From Diplodia intermedia (Eukaryota; Ascomycota; Dothideomycetes; Botryosphaeriales; Botryosphaeriaceae), in contig JAKEKT010000042.1 in the NCBI GenBank assembly GCA_021495925.1, positions 221,982-285,981 of the forward strand: 64,000 bases of DNA. The letters run 5' to 3'. Under the pieces are notes generated by a model, which ran no database searches, was not told the origin of the DNA, and saw only the letters and a list, made by a program, of their open reading frames with translations. The translations under genes were made by a program, and so were the position numbers. This document shows, one piece after another, positions 1-8,964 of the stretch; position 1 is the stretch's first letter; the number at the start of each line of letters is the position of its first letter.

Positions 1-893
1 TCATGCGGCCGATCGTCTCCAGCGTCGTGCGCTTGTCGTCCAGCTCGATGTGGCGCGGCTCCCAACCCGGCATGAAGCGCGCCAGATCCACGGAGCGGAA
101 GGGGCGAACCCAGTGCAAGTCCAAGTAGGACTGTTTGGGGAGCCTGGGGCCGGCGGGGTCGAGCGGGAGGACCGGCATGTCGTCGTGGCTCCTGGCGCCG
201 GGATGGTCGATGAGGAGGTAGCGGCGGCGGAAGCACCGGGCCTTGTGCTTGCTGGCAACGCTGTCGCCCCACTTCTCGAAGATGGAGAGGCCGTTCCAGT
301 TGGTGAGGCCCATGACGGGCCAGTCGCCGTGGATGTCCTGGCGGCCGACGACGAGGCCCGGGTGGCCGGTGAAGTCCTGGTGGGACTTCTTCTTGATGAA
401 GACGATCATGCCGGGGACAATGTCGTCATTGGAGAGCTTCCTGATGTCTCCCAGCTCCCTGGAGCCCTGGGGCGGGAGAGGGTTTGGCAGAGGCGGAGCG
501 AGAGGAGCACGGGGGAAGGACTCATTCGTGCTGGCGGCGGGGAAAGGCAGGTTGGGAAGGACACGCAGGCTGTTGCGCTGCGGACCGACCGCGGTCGTCT
601 GCCAATCCTGAGGGTAGCCCTCCAGCTGATGGGGTCGCCTCTGGTGGTGTTCAGGACCTAGAAGATGTCGCGAATTATCCGGGTTCTTGACCTCATTTTC
701 AGTTGCAAACGTTACCTGGTGATGTACGGCGCCTGTACCGCGGGCGATAGGTGTCCTGCTACCAGCGCTTTAGCCCGTTCTAGGTGGTGGATCAACAGTT
801 GCAACTTACCGCCTCGTCGTCGTCGAGCTTGCGCTTGCGGCCAGCACCGCCGCCCCGGCCAGCATGAGGAGGAAGACCGCCCTGACGCGTCAT
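1..893 (-). CDS. Paralogue family member A (3' end outside window), two exons
   Basis: Two exons on the minus strand: 893-810 (28 codons) and 715-1, running off the window; intron 809-716 is 94 nt with donor GTAAGT and acceptor CACCAG, phase 0. The start at 893 has context caatcaccATGac. At least 266 residues are visible. The N-terminus is Gly/Arg rich with a basic patch GRKRKLDDD (possible nuclear signal). A Pro-rich linker follows, then the family core: IVPGMIVFIKK, GHPGLVV, GLTNWNGL, EKW, RRRYLLIDH, LPKQSYLDLHWV. These motifs come in the same order in the genes at 3629-4540, 6220-6999 and 7838-8527, which is why I call them paralogues. Function unknown. The core pattern (PGxIV near the start, HPxxV one strand later) recalls PemK/MazF-like SH3 barrels, but this is inference; no catalytic residue was identified. 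The intron model is well supported because only this pairing joins both frames. Confidence 0.72.
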
Positions 894-3628
894 GGTGATT
901 GCTGGTGTACAGGAACGGGGGAGAGTGTGATATAGTAGTGGGGAAGGTAGCGGGTGCAGAAAGTCTTGGTGTCGCGAGACGAAGAGGTGGTGGTGCAGAG
1001 GGGAAGTGTCGCGAGCGGGCGCAGAGTGGATAAGCAAGAGCGCGCTCAGAAAAAAACCCGCCGCGCGCGCGTTTTCTCAGGGTCCAATGGCTTACCGCCT
1101 GCTACTCCACCGCCCTGCTGCTAGGTGAAATGCAAAAAAATCAAAGATTCTGCCGTTTTTATCGCGCAGTGAATGCTCCGGATCCTCAGGCATCCGTCGC
1201 AGATTTTCCCAGAGCTGCGCCGGCTACCATGGCGCCTGCCAAATTTCGCGCCAACACTAAGATTGCGCCGCCACAGCTTGACTGACAGCTGTTCTCCCAA
1301 GCTCTATTCTTTCCCAGCACGTCCCTGAAGACGAAGTGCCGCGCCGCGCTTTAACTGCCGCCTCCACATCATGCCAAAGCTCTTGGCAGGCTCCTGTACC
1401 AATTGCAGCGGAAACACTCGTAATTGACCTTCCTTAGTCCTCTATTTCCGTGGTCCCAGCGCTTAGGCGCTCCTACCATGTCGCCGTCGCACTCGTCGAC
1501 GATTTTCCCAGCTACACGAGGAGCTTTGCACAAGCTGCACGTCGACACCGACCCGCAATCAGCCGCACACTCGCCGCCTCAGGCACCCAGGCACTGCGCC
1601 ATACTCAAAGTCCTTTCCTCCACGCCGGCACATTCAGGCAGCACCTCCTCCTTGGTAGGCCCAGCCAGCCTGTGATGATATTTCCGCTCCCAACGGCCGA
1701 CTTTCTCCGCCCATAGCGACCGCATCCACAAGAATTTGGCATGAAGAGAGGAGGAGAAGAGGAAGCACATGGAACTACGTACACATACCCCTCCAGATGG
1801 CTCCCGCGAGAGCCTGCTCACAGGAAGACACAAAGTGTCCAACCCATGAGTCCCTTTCCCGTGCAGCCGCACCTCTGCCGACGTAGCAGCTGAGGAGAGG
1901 GAGGGGCGGCATTACAAGCTCGAGCGGTTTAAGATCATATTCCCCACACACGGCAGGGTCAGCCAAGTTTCTACGCTACACTTCGTAACGTTTCGCCACC
2001 ACCACGATCAGCGCAGATTCCGGCGATAACAGCCTCCGACCACCCAGAGGCTTGTCCCCCCTCAAGCCCCGTCGCTCGAGGTAGACGACAGTCGTGGGCG
2101 TACGCAGCGAGAGAAGCGTAAACAGTTTTCGAATTCAGCAATACATTCGTGCAGATTGTTGCGGGTCGGACGTGAATCTCAATATGCGGTGGAGGAGATG
2201 AGGTCATCGCCTCGGAGCATCGAGGCGTAGGTGGCGGCCAGCACAACGTGGCCGGTAGTGACATGTTTCTTTCGCATGGTTCATACTTCAAGGCCCTTTT
2301 CTCAAACAGGAGCTGGCGCAAAAATCAATGGCCGTTACACAGAAGGGCCCAATCGCAGTGGGCAAGGAGGTACGATCGCTTCGCCGCCAGAGGTCCCATC
2401 TTCCAGGCCGTAACGGCTTGTGTTTGCCGACCAGTACGCACGTTCTCTCCGATAAACAATGCCACGAATAATTCCGGCTACCCGATGCAACCGATGGAGC
2501 CAATCTTCAACGCTATGCCATTAACGAGTTATGAAGTACGTTCTCAAGACGGACGCGACGAACGGTCACTAGGCGGTGGCGGTAGCTAAGGAGGATTGCT
2601 ATAGAGCGTCTTCTTCACAGCTACGGTTCATGGTTTGGGCTTTGAACCATACGAGGACACTGGCCGTCTGCTGACAGGATTGAGGTTACAGTACTGACCG
2701 ATGACCGCTTTCCTGTACCAGACCCCCATTTCTTGACCGGCGGCACCGTTTGGAGGGTACATGATGTTGAGATTCCCCAGGTAGAACGCATATCACATGA
2801 AAACATCAGTAAAAAATAGGTCATCTCAAAGCGTCTGTATTGCTACTCTCCAATCCTCCAGCACGCCTCCTCCGCATACGATCCCACACAACCATCCCCT
2901 CTGCCAAACGCCCAAACCTCCAAGATCTCCACCAACGGCAACGTACATACATACAAAAAAAGGCTCGTCTTAGCTTCACCCACGGCCCGCCCAACAATGG
3001 GAGACGCCGGAGGCTACTAATCGCCAGCACCAACGCAGAGGTGCGAGCCCGACATCGCTGGCGTCCCTCCGCCTTGTCCTTTCGACAAAAATAACAACAA
3101 CAAGAGTAGACCATGAGTAACAAGATGTGGTGGAGTAGCTTGACTGGGTTGGCTAGCCAAGTAAAGACCTTCGAGGAATGTCCCACGGTTCGAATCTCTA
3201 TGAAGACTATCGGTTTAAAGCACCCGAGGTCATCTTCTGAGAACGATTTGCAGAAATCCAAGAAGGGAAAGGCTTGGGTCAAGTATCGTATTGGGAAAGC
3301 CCAATCGATAAGTGACAACAAGCGGGCGCGACATATGTTGTGAAGAAGTCCGAATCCAAAGCACAAGAGCGAAGACGGGCTCGAGGCAGAGTCGGACGAA
3401 AGGATGCCGAATCGAACGGTAGCAGGCCTGCAAGCAGGTGTCGCCAACCGGGAAGGATGGTACCGAAACGGACGGGGTGCGAGTTCGAGAGTTGTGAGTT
3501 CGAAACGTCGCTTCCAGCGCTGGAGCTCACGAGGAGTCGCTTGCCGGGATTGTCGGTGGTTGGCCACTTGGGTATGTCAGGCCCATGCCGGATTCGCCTC
3601 TGGATAAGGTCGATCCCCACCTGGTGAT
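894..3628. other. Intergenic, no supported gene
   Basis: This 2.7-kb stretch has normal CpA/TpG content, so it is not RIP-mutated. Several open frames of 60-250 codons occur on both strands, but none shows a recognisable domain, consistent codon bias or clean splice sites. The stretch next to 893 is the promoter side of gene A and holds a purine-rich segment around 920-1020. I saw no tRNA, no tandem array and no paralogue-family motif (HPxxV, TSW, SYI). Decayed family copies too diverged to see by eye cannot be excluded. Confidence 0.5.
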
Positions 3629-4540
3629 CTACGAGCAGCGCCACAGCTTCGTCAGATCCTTCGCAGAGAAAGCCGTTGGAACCTGCACAACTGCGTCTTC
3701 CTCGCCCATCCAGAGACAAGGATGGACGTAACGATACATCTGCATGGAGATGTAGTGCATCGCGGAGTCGGCAAGAACAATGTCGGAATCGTTCCGTACA
3801 GTGTACGGCGTGAGGCAGGCAGCCTCAAGATTGAAGATTCCGTGTTCGATGTGCAGGTACGACCTCTTGCGGCATGAGAAGGGCTTCGTGAAAGGAAGCA
3901 CTTCCGTACCGCAGTGCGGCCTCTCCCAGCCGTTCTCAAGCATGAGCAGCTGCTGCAGCTTGGCTTGTTTCATCGGTCCTTCCCTCATCTTCCCCCACTT
4001 CTGCTCGGCCCGCTGACCGCCGTACGAGGTGATGGGAATGACTTGGACAATCCCATCTTCGTCCGGGGCTCTCCAGATCAGAACTGGATGGTTCTCAAAC
4101 CCGTCCACCCGTTCCTGACTCGTGAGACGCTGGCGGATGATCGAGCTGGGCCCGATCATGCCAATGTCCAGCCATGCAAGCTTTCCTGGGCAAGCCCAGT
4201 GAGGCTCCTTGGCAACGTCGTTGTCGTCAGGAGTGGCAAGGATGTCGTCACCTGGGATGGCAACGGTTTCCTCACCCGGAGTGGATGGGTCAGCCTGGGG
4301 GGATGGCTGGGGGGAGGGAGAAGAAGAGGGGGTGAATTCCGAAGCGAGAGGCGAGAGAGAGGGAGTGGAGGAGAGAGTGGAGGTGGAGGTGGAAGGAGGA
4401 GAAGGGGGAGGAGTAACGGGTGCTGCTGGGGCGGGCGAGGAATTCTTAAGCATCGCTGCATAAGAGATCGGCGCGGGCGGGACGGCTGCCGCCTTCTCCA
4501 TGGTGGCTGGTGTCGCCTTCTTGAGAGAGAGGACAACCAT
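3629..4540 (-). CDS. Paralogue family member B, single exon, 303 aa
   Basis: I start the gene at the ATG at 4540 (context gacaaccATGatt on the opposite strand reads as MVVLSLKK). The frame stays open upstream to 4825, but that part is translated GT microsatellite and a 26-bp tandem repeat, so it is leader. Residues 1-110 are low complexity, rich in Ser, Pro, Thr and Ala, with a short PISYAAMLK segment. The family core follows: ACPGKLAWLD, ENHPVLIW, VQVIPITSYGG, QKWGK, QQLLML, RKRSYLHIEHGIFNLEAA, then LADSAMHYISM. Compared with its relatives it has the longest Ser/Pro tail and a C-terminal extension ending in LTKLWRCS. No signal peptide or membrane segment is seen. No intron is needed. Function unknown; the shared motif order with the other three genes is the only basis for the family call. 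Confidence 0.72.
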   Translation of the reverse strand: MVVLSLKKATPATMEKAAAVPPAPISYAAMLKNSSPAPAAPVTPPPSPPSTSTSTLSSTPSLSPLASEFTPSSSPSPQPSPQADPSTPGEETVAIPGDDILATPDDNDVAKEPHWACPGKLAWLDIGMIGPSSIIRQRLTSQERVDGFENHPVLIWRAPDEDGIVQVIPITSYGGQRAEQKWGKMREGPMKQAKLQQLLMLENGWERPHCGTEVLPFTKPFSCRKRSYLHIEHGIFNLEAACLTPYTVRNDSDIVLADSAMHYISMQMYRYVHPCLWMGEEDAVVQVPTAFSAKDLTKLWRCS

Positions 4541-4544
4541 GATT

Positions 4545-4566
4545 GTGTGTGTGTGTGTGTGTGTGT
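4545..4566. repeat. (GT)11 microsatellite in the leader of gene B
   Basis: Perfect GT dinucleotide run starting 5 bases upstream (on the minus strand) of the ATG chosen for gene B. It would encode a Thr-His run if the upstream frame were translated. Length polymorphism between strains is likely. Confidence 0.9.
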
Positions 4567-4623
4567 ATGCTTTCAAGAGTGAAGAATTCGTCAGGATCAA
4601 GTTGGGTGCTTGATCAGAGGGAT

Positions 4624-4702
4624 GTGAGATGTGTGTTGACGGGAATGCTGTGAGCTGTGTGTTCACTGGAAAGCTGTGAGATGTGTGCGTTGGCGGGAAA
4701 GC
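4624..4702. repeat. Three tandem copies of a 26-bp repeat
   Basis: Copies at 4624-4649, 4650-4675 and 4676-4702 (the last is 27 bp) each begin gtgag[ac]tgtgtg and end in a ggRAA-GC type segment. They differ from each other at a handful of positions. They sit in the presumed 5' leader of gene B, 85-160 bp from its start codon. Confidence 0.85.
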
Positions 4703-6219
4703 AGCAACAAGGCAGGACTCGTGAATTATACCCAGTCGCCAGAACGAACTCTGGAAGCGAGTCTGAAAAATCTGAGAGCCATTTTTTGATAGTGGTTGTC
4801 TCTCACGATGGTTCCGATGAGCCACAGGTACGGCGGCAGGCGGTCACTATGGGTTCGGACGAAGTTTGGTACAATGTAAACATTGTCTCCAATGATTCCA
4901 GGAGCCCCCGGGCAGCTACACTGGCAGGAGTACAACGGAAGAGGGATATCGACTGACAATGCCGCCTTTTGGATGTAATTTTCCGGTCGAAGCCTGCAGA
5001 GGTGTGCCTTCGTCCAGTTCCTCGTCGAGTGTAAGTCCCGTATGTTCGTGCCGATGCCGGCTCATCAAGTGCCGGAAAGCGGCTTAGGGGCAATTGAGCT
5101 GGCTTGGTATCCGGAAACACAAGGTACGGCAGCGGGTTCCTGGATCAGGAATCCTGGTCGATGGTAAACGCACGTCATCGTGGCATTGGCTTGCAATTGC
5201 GCTGCGGGAGATCCTATGTGCGATGTGTGAGCGGAACAGCGATGAAGAGTGTAGAATCCGAGCGACAATACCAATCATCAGACGATGGCGGTAGCGGCGG
5301 CGGCGAGGGTCCCCGTTCCTGACGGTAGGGTTGCGGCTGCCTTTCCCGCAGCTTCCTTTTTTGCGAACGCTGCCCAGCCACGGCATACAGCGCCGGCACA
5401 CTCCATCACTTGAGCTCTGGAACCGCACCCAATCCCCTTTACTCGAATGCCGAGCTGAGTCCCTGAACCGGTCAAACGTCGCTCGTCATTATACCCTTCA
5501 TCACGGAGCCGCGCGGGGCTGACGTACAACGGTGATGCTCTACCATGCTTGGCGTACCGCTGTCTGCGCGGCAGCACGGAGAACACTTCCACGACCGTCT
5601 TTCCCCGGCAACTTGGGACAGCCAGTTCCACTTGAAATTTCTTCACTCTAGCGGAAGATTACGGCGGCCATCGGCATGGAATTGCACCACCACAAAGAGA
5701 TCCACGTGAACTGCACAGCCGGGAGGGTAGCGGAGCGGAATGGCCTTCCAGTGCTTAGAGGAAAGCCGGAGGACTTTTGCCGTGGAATCCGGTTCTGAAA
5801 TGACTCATATCGATGGTGATGCGTCAGTCAATGAGTCCTCGTATGCGTGGGCTCTTAAGGGAATAAGGCAAAGCTTATAGTGTTCAGATGAGAATGGAAT
5901 ATTGGTGCAGTGCAAAAGAGGCGAGAGAACAGTAATGCGGTTCCCCTGCACATATATACCATTACCACTTCTGGCCATGTGCATTTACTCAGTCAGAAAT
6001 CCAACTTAACGTACCGAACAAAATTTCCAGGGAAGACAGAAGAAACTTTCTGCGCTGGTCAAAAGGTCAACACGCACACGCCAGTGAGCTACATATACTC
6101 GAGGCCCGCCCCTGGGAGACGAAACATCCCCTGAGCTCAGTCATTCTGCTGCAAAGCCAAGCGTACAACTGCTCATCCCTCTTCAAACACGCAAACATCC
6201 ACTCCCACCTATCTACAAA
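4703..6219. other. Intergenic between divergent genes B and C
   Basis: Genes B (minus) and C (plus) diverge from this 1.5-kb stretch, which therefore must hold both promoters. A TATA-like element (acatatact) lies near 6090, about 130 bp before the start of gene C, and a CT/CA-rich leader precedes its ATG. A minus-strand frame at 5278-5646 is open for 122 codons but lacks an ATG start and has no recognisable domain. I see no RNA gene. Confidence 0.45.
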
Positions 6220-6999
6220 ATGGCCCAAAACAGCGCCTTCCCACCCCATCAGAAGAAAAACAAGAAGGGCAAGGGCAAGAAAGCCAAACAGCCCTCCACC
6301 AACACCACCAACACCAACGCCGCCGCTCAAAACAACGAAAACGCACGGCCATCCACCTCCACCACCACCGCTCCCTCCGCCTCCGCCTCCCCCACCACCA
6401 CTACCACCAACTCCTCCTCCTCCTCCTCCTCCTCCCCCCTTCCTCCGCCGCCGCCGCCGCCGCCGCCGCCGCGCGGCACCCCACTGACGCGGGCAACCGC
6501 CATCCCGGGGCGGATCGTGTGGATGCCGGCCTTCGCGGCGGACAGCACGGCGCTGAAATTGGGCGCGCGGCCGAGCGCGGCCGAGCACCCGGGCGTCATC
6601 ACCGACGTCGACCCGCTCCCCTCGGCGACGGTGAAGGTGCTGCCGATCACGTCGTGGGGCGGGCTGCGGACGGCGGCGGAGAAGTGGAGCGTGGGCGACG
6701 GCGGCAGGGCGCTGCGCGCCTACTACCGGCTCATCGCCAACGACCGGCCGTCGCGCGCGCTGGGCGGGGGCGAGGCCGTCATGGAGGAGGCTGGCGTCCG
6801 CGTGTTGCGGTTGCGGGATGGGAAGCGGATGCGCTCGCGCAGCTACATCTCGCTGCGCGATGATAAGATCGTCATCGAGATCGCGGGGTTGGATTTGTTC
6901 TCGAACGGGGGGGATGAGGACATTTTCTTGGAGGGGGGGTGTTTGCGGCAGTTGATGGCCGATCATAGGGATGTGACATGGAGGAAGCTGAATTGGTGA
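6220..6999 (+). CDS. Paralogue family member C, single exon, 259 aa
   Basis: Start ATG at 6220 has a good context (ctacaaaATGgcc). The N-terminus is strongly basic (KKNKKGKGKKAK, about residues 12-23, a possible nuclear or nucleolar signal). A Thr/Asn/Ser-rich linker follows, with a run of eight Ser and a run of ten Pro near residues 65-85. The core then reads RATAIPGRIVWMP, EHPGVI, VKVLPITSWGG, AEKWSV, YYRLIAND, RSRSYISLRDDKIVIEIAG, and a C-terminal segment DEDIFLEGG-LRQLM. Its closest relative in the window is gene D at 7838: TAIPGRIV, LP(I/L)TSW, RSYIS(L/I)RDD and the IE-AGL segment are shared almost exactly. The tandem placement suggests local duplication followed by strong divergence. 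GC content is very high in the core. Function unknown. Confidence 0.78.
   Translation: MAQNSAFPPHQKKNKKGKGKKAKQPSTNTTNTNAAAQNNENARPSTSTTTAPSASASPTTTTTNSSSSSSSSPLPPPPPPPPPPRGTPLTRATAIPGRIVWMPAFAADSTALKLGARPSAAEHPGVITDVDPLPSATVKVLPITSWGGLRTAAEKWSVGDGGRALRAYYRLIANDRPSRALGGGEAVMEEAGVRVLRLRDGKRMRSRSYISLRDDKIVIEIAGLDLFSNGGDEDIFLEGGCLRQLMADHRDVTWRKLNW
6412..6473. repeat. Trinucleotide repeats (TCC)n then (CCG)n inside gene C
   Basis: Adjacent TCC and CCG runs encode the polyserine and polyproline tracts of gene C. They are prone to slippage and mark the junction between the variable N-terminus and the conserved core. Confidence 0.85.
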
Positions 7000-7402
7000 T
7001 TTGTATGATCGTCGGGCGCAGTTGGGAGTTTGGCTTTTGATGGATCTTTTCATGTGGATGCTTATTGGGTTCTTGGACTTTTTTTTGGTTGGCTTGATGT
7101 CTCGTGCTTGTTTATAGTGATAGCAAGAAGTAATCAGACCTTCTAATCCACGATATCATTACTGCCCCTCTATTAGCAGTGTACACTTCCATGAAGTTGC
7201 ATGAGGCCGAGTATGTTCTGACTTAAGATGTGCCTAGCTCACCCATGGAAGAAAATATTCCGCTTTGAAAAAACTTTTCGTCAAGGAAACGTGCTTCGGA
7301 ACGCCCCTAATTAATAAGGGTTGACGTTTTTGGGCAATCGGCGGGTTTGATGTCCATACAGCTATTAATGCTGCCGATCTCTCTAGACTTAAGGCCTTGA
7401 AT
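7000..7402. other. 3' flank of gene C and short AT-richer spacer
   Basis: No gene seen. The sequence is moderately AT-rich (T-runs at about 7078-7086) but retains CpA and TpG, so it is not part of a RIP block. It leads into the transposase-like fragment on the minus strand. Confidence 0.4.
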
Positions 7403-7612
7403 CTAGTACGATCCGGCGAGCTGCTTCTGAATCTTCTTGACTTCGCGATCCATCTGTTGCTTCCGAAGCGCGTTCGCCCTTTTCTTCTCCCTCTTAAGGC
7501 CCTCGATCTTAGCGTGCTTGATCTCGGCGACCACCTCGCCGCATAGGGTTCGGTTGCCTATGGTAGCAAACTTGCCCTCGTCGATAGCTAGCCGGCCTGT
7601 CGGTAGCAAGAT
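7403..7612 (-). pseudogene. Orphan C-terminal coding fragment, possible transposase remnant
   Basis: An open frame of about 68 codons on the minus strand ends at a TAG and lacks an ATG; a TAG lies directly upstream. The peptide contains LPTGRLAIDEGKFATIGNR, then a Lys/Arg/Glu-rich helix (EIKHAKIEGLKREKKRANAL) ending QKQLAGSY. Codon use is GC-rich at third positions, as in real genes of this window. The pattern of a short 'tgrlai..g.Fat' segment followed by a basic helix resembles the C-terminal tails of fungal pogo-like (DDE_1) transposases, but I cannot confirm it. It could also be the last exon of an unrecognised gene. It lies between the paralogues C and D, so it may mark an old mobile-element insertion. 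Confidence 0.35.
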
Positions 7613-7837
7613 CTAGTTCACTAACATCAAACCGCGGTTAAGAGCAAGATGTTCTAGTTAGTAGTCTAATAAATAGTATGCATTTGATGCCCGGTTAGAA
7701 CTACGATCGACACTGCACCAGCGTGAAAACCCTCCATCTCCCCTATTTAACAGAGACGCAAGCCGGTTAACAAGCATCTTACTATACTGATACACCTCCC
7801 ATACCTTGATCATATCCAAGCAGTTGACTCCTTTACC
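7613..7837. promoter_or_regulatory. Upstream region of gene D with TATA-like element
   Basis: A CCTATTTAA element near 7741 lies about 95 bp before the ATG of gene D, followed by an AC/CT-rich leader. This is the usual spacing for a fungal core promoter. Inferred from sequence only. Confidence 0.35.
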
Positions 7838-8527
7838 ATGTCTGCTATCCTGATACCCCACCAAGTCCCCCATGACGAACGAGGTTGCCACGACCCTGAC
7901 CCGTTCGACAACAACGTCCACCTCTTCGCCGCTTCTCTTCCTCCTCCTCCTCCACCACCACCACCTCCTCCTCCTCCTCCTCCTTCTCCTCCTCCAGGAA
8001 CACCACAGATCTTGCTCACGCCGGTGACAGCGATACCGGGCCGCATCGTCTTCATCACAGAGTTCAAAAAGGACTCGATCGTTTTTAAGACATGCAAGAT
8101 CCGGGAAGAAGCCCAAGGCCATCCGGCGGTGATTGTGGCTCTGGGCAGCGCAGACTACAGTTTCGATGAGGCTGTGCAAGTCTTGCCCTTGACGTCCTGG
8201 AACGGGTTGACAAAGGAAGAGAAATGGTACAGGGGCAGGGGTGTCGAGTACAGATCCCAGTATCTGTTGATAGACCACGGGGAAGAGGGACCGGAGGACG
8301 AGTCGGAGCTAATGTTCCTTGAGGATGAAAAACAGATGCGTACGAGAAGTTACATCTCGATACGTGATGACACGTACATCATCGAGCATGCCGGACTGGT
8401 GCTGTATACGGACGCCGAGGGCACGGACTCGGATTTCTTCTTGACCGATGACAGCCTGAAACGTCTCATAAAGAAGTATCGTGTCGCCCGGGACCAGAGG
8501 TTAAGCATGGCGGTCACACCAGAGTAG
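7838..8527 (+). CDS. Paralogue family member D, single exon, 229 aa
   Basis: Start ATG at 7838 (tttaccATGtct). The N-terminal 33 residues are mildly acidic, then comes a run of 15 Pro (encoded by mixed CCT/CCA codons) and a short SPPPGTPQ linker. The family core follows: VTAIPGRIVFIT, GHPAVIVA, VQVLPLTSWNGL, EEKWYRG, QYLLIDHGEE, RTRSYISIRDDTYIIEHAGLV, then DSDFFLTDDSLKRLIKKY. It is the shortest and cleanest family member, with very little besides the Pro run and the core, so it best defines the domain (about residues 60-215). It is tandem to gene C and shares with it the segments listed there. No signal peptide, membrane segment or cysteine cluster. Function unknown; a PemK/SH3-like barrel is a hypothesis. 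Confidence 0.78.
   Translation: MSAILIPHQVPHDERGCHDPDPFDNNVHLFAASLPPPPPPPPPPPPPPPSPPPGTPQILLTPVTAIPGRIVFITEFKKDSIVFKTCKIREEAQGHPAVIVALGSADYSFDEAVQVLPLTSWNGLTKEEKWYRGRGVEYRSQYLLIDHGEEGPEDESELMFLEDEKQMRTRSYISIRDDTYIIEHAGLVLYTDAEGTDSDFFLTDDSLKRLIKKYRVARDQRLSMAVTPE
7927..7997. repeat. (CCT/CCA)n trinucleotide run in gene D
   Basis: A run of about 20 CCT/CCA triplets with a single TCT interruption encodes the polyproline tract preceding the core of gene D. Unlike the CCG run of gene C, it uses CCT and CCA, so the two tracts probably expanded independently. Confidence 0.8.
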
Positions 8528-8964
8528 CTCGCCTCCATGGGCGTCCGCAAGGCTCGGGATGGGGTGCTGCCTTTGTACCTCTTCCCTTTCCAGCCGAGCA
8601 GGAAAGATTTGCATCATCGGGATGACAGGTGAACTCAAGGACGCTTGGACGTTGTTTCGATACCTTGTGGCTCGGATAAGGCAAAGACAATTCGAGCCGA
8701 ATCGGCGGCTTGCTCGTTCGGTCAATGTAAAGGATGGCCTTGCCCACTGTACCACACAAAGAAGATACTGGAGCGGGCTTTGTTGAGGATTCATTGAGGC
8801 ATGGTTGGTTCATATACTGAGAGGAAGGCGGAGCCAGCGCTCTTTCCTGAAGCAGAAGGAGCAGGAGCGTGGCTGCTGCCTGGCTTCCGCGCCGCAGAAC
8901 ACCAGTCATCTTTCACCGCCTCACCAGCGCCCACAATCCTCTTTTTCTCTCGACGTTTGGCGTC
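8528..8964. other. Spacer between gene D and the coiled-coil gene
   Basis: A 437-bp spacer with no supported gene. It must contain the terminator of gene D and the promoter and leader of the gene starting at 8965; the last 30 bp before that ATG are pyrimidine-rich (ctctttttctctcgacg), typical of fungal transcription starts. Confidence 0.4.

Noticed and set aside
3180..3200. GGTTCGAATC, a tRNA T-loop-like motif
   Set aside because: Flanking bases do not form a T stem, and no acceptor or anticodon stem could be drawn.
2821..3567. 248-codon open frame on the minus strand
   Set aside because: Composition is irregular (many Arg, Cys, Leu, Trp), no domain is seen, and other frames here are open too; probably chance.
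5278..5646. 122-codon minus-strand frame between genes B and C
   Set aside because: No ATG start, no domain, no paralogue motif.
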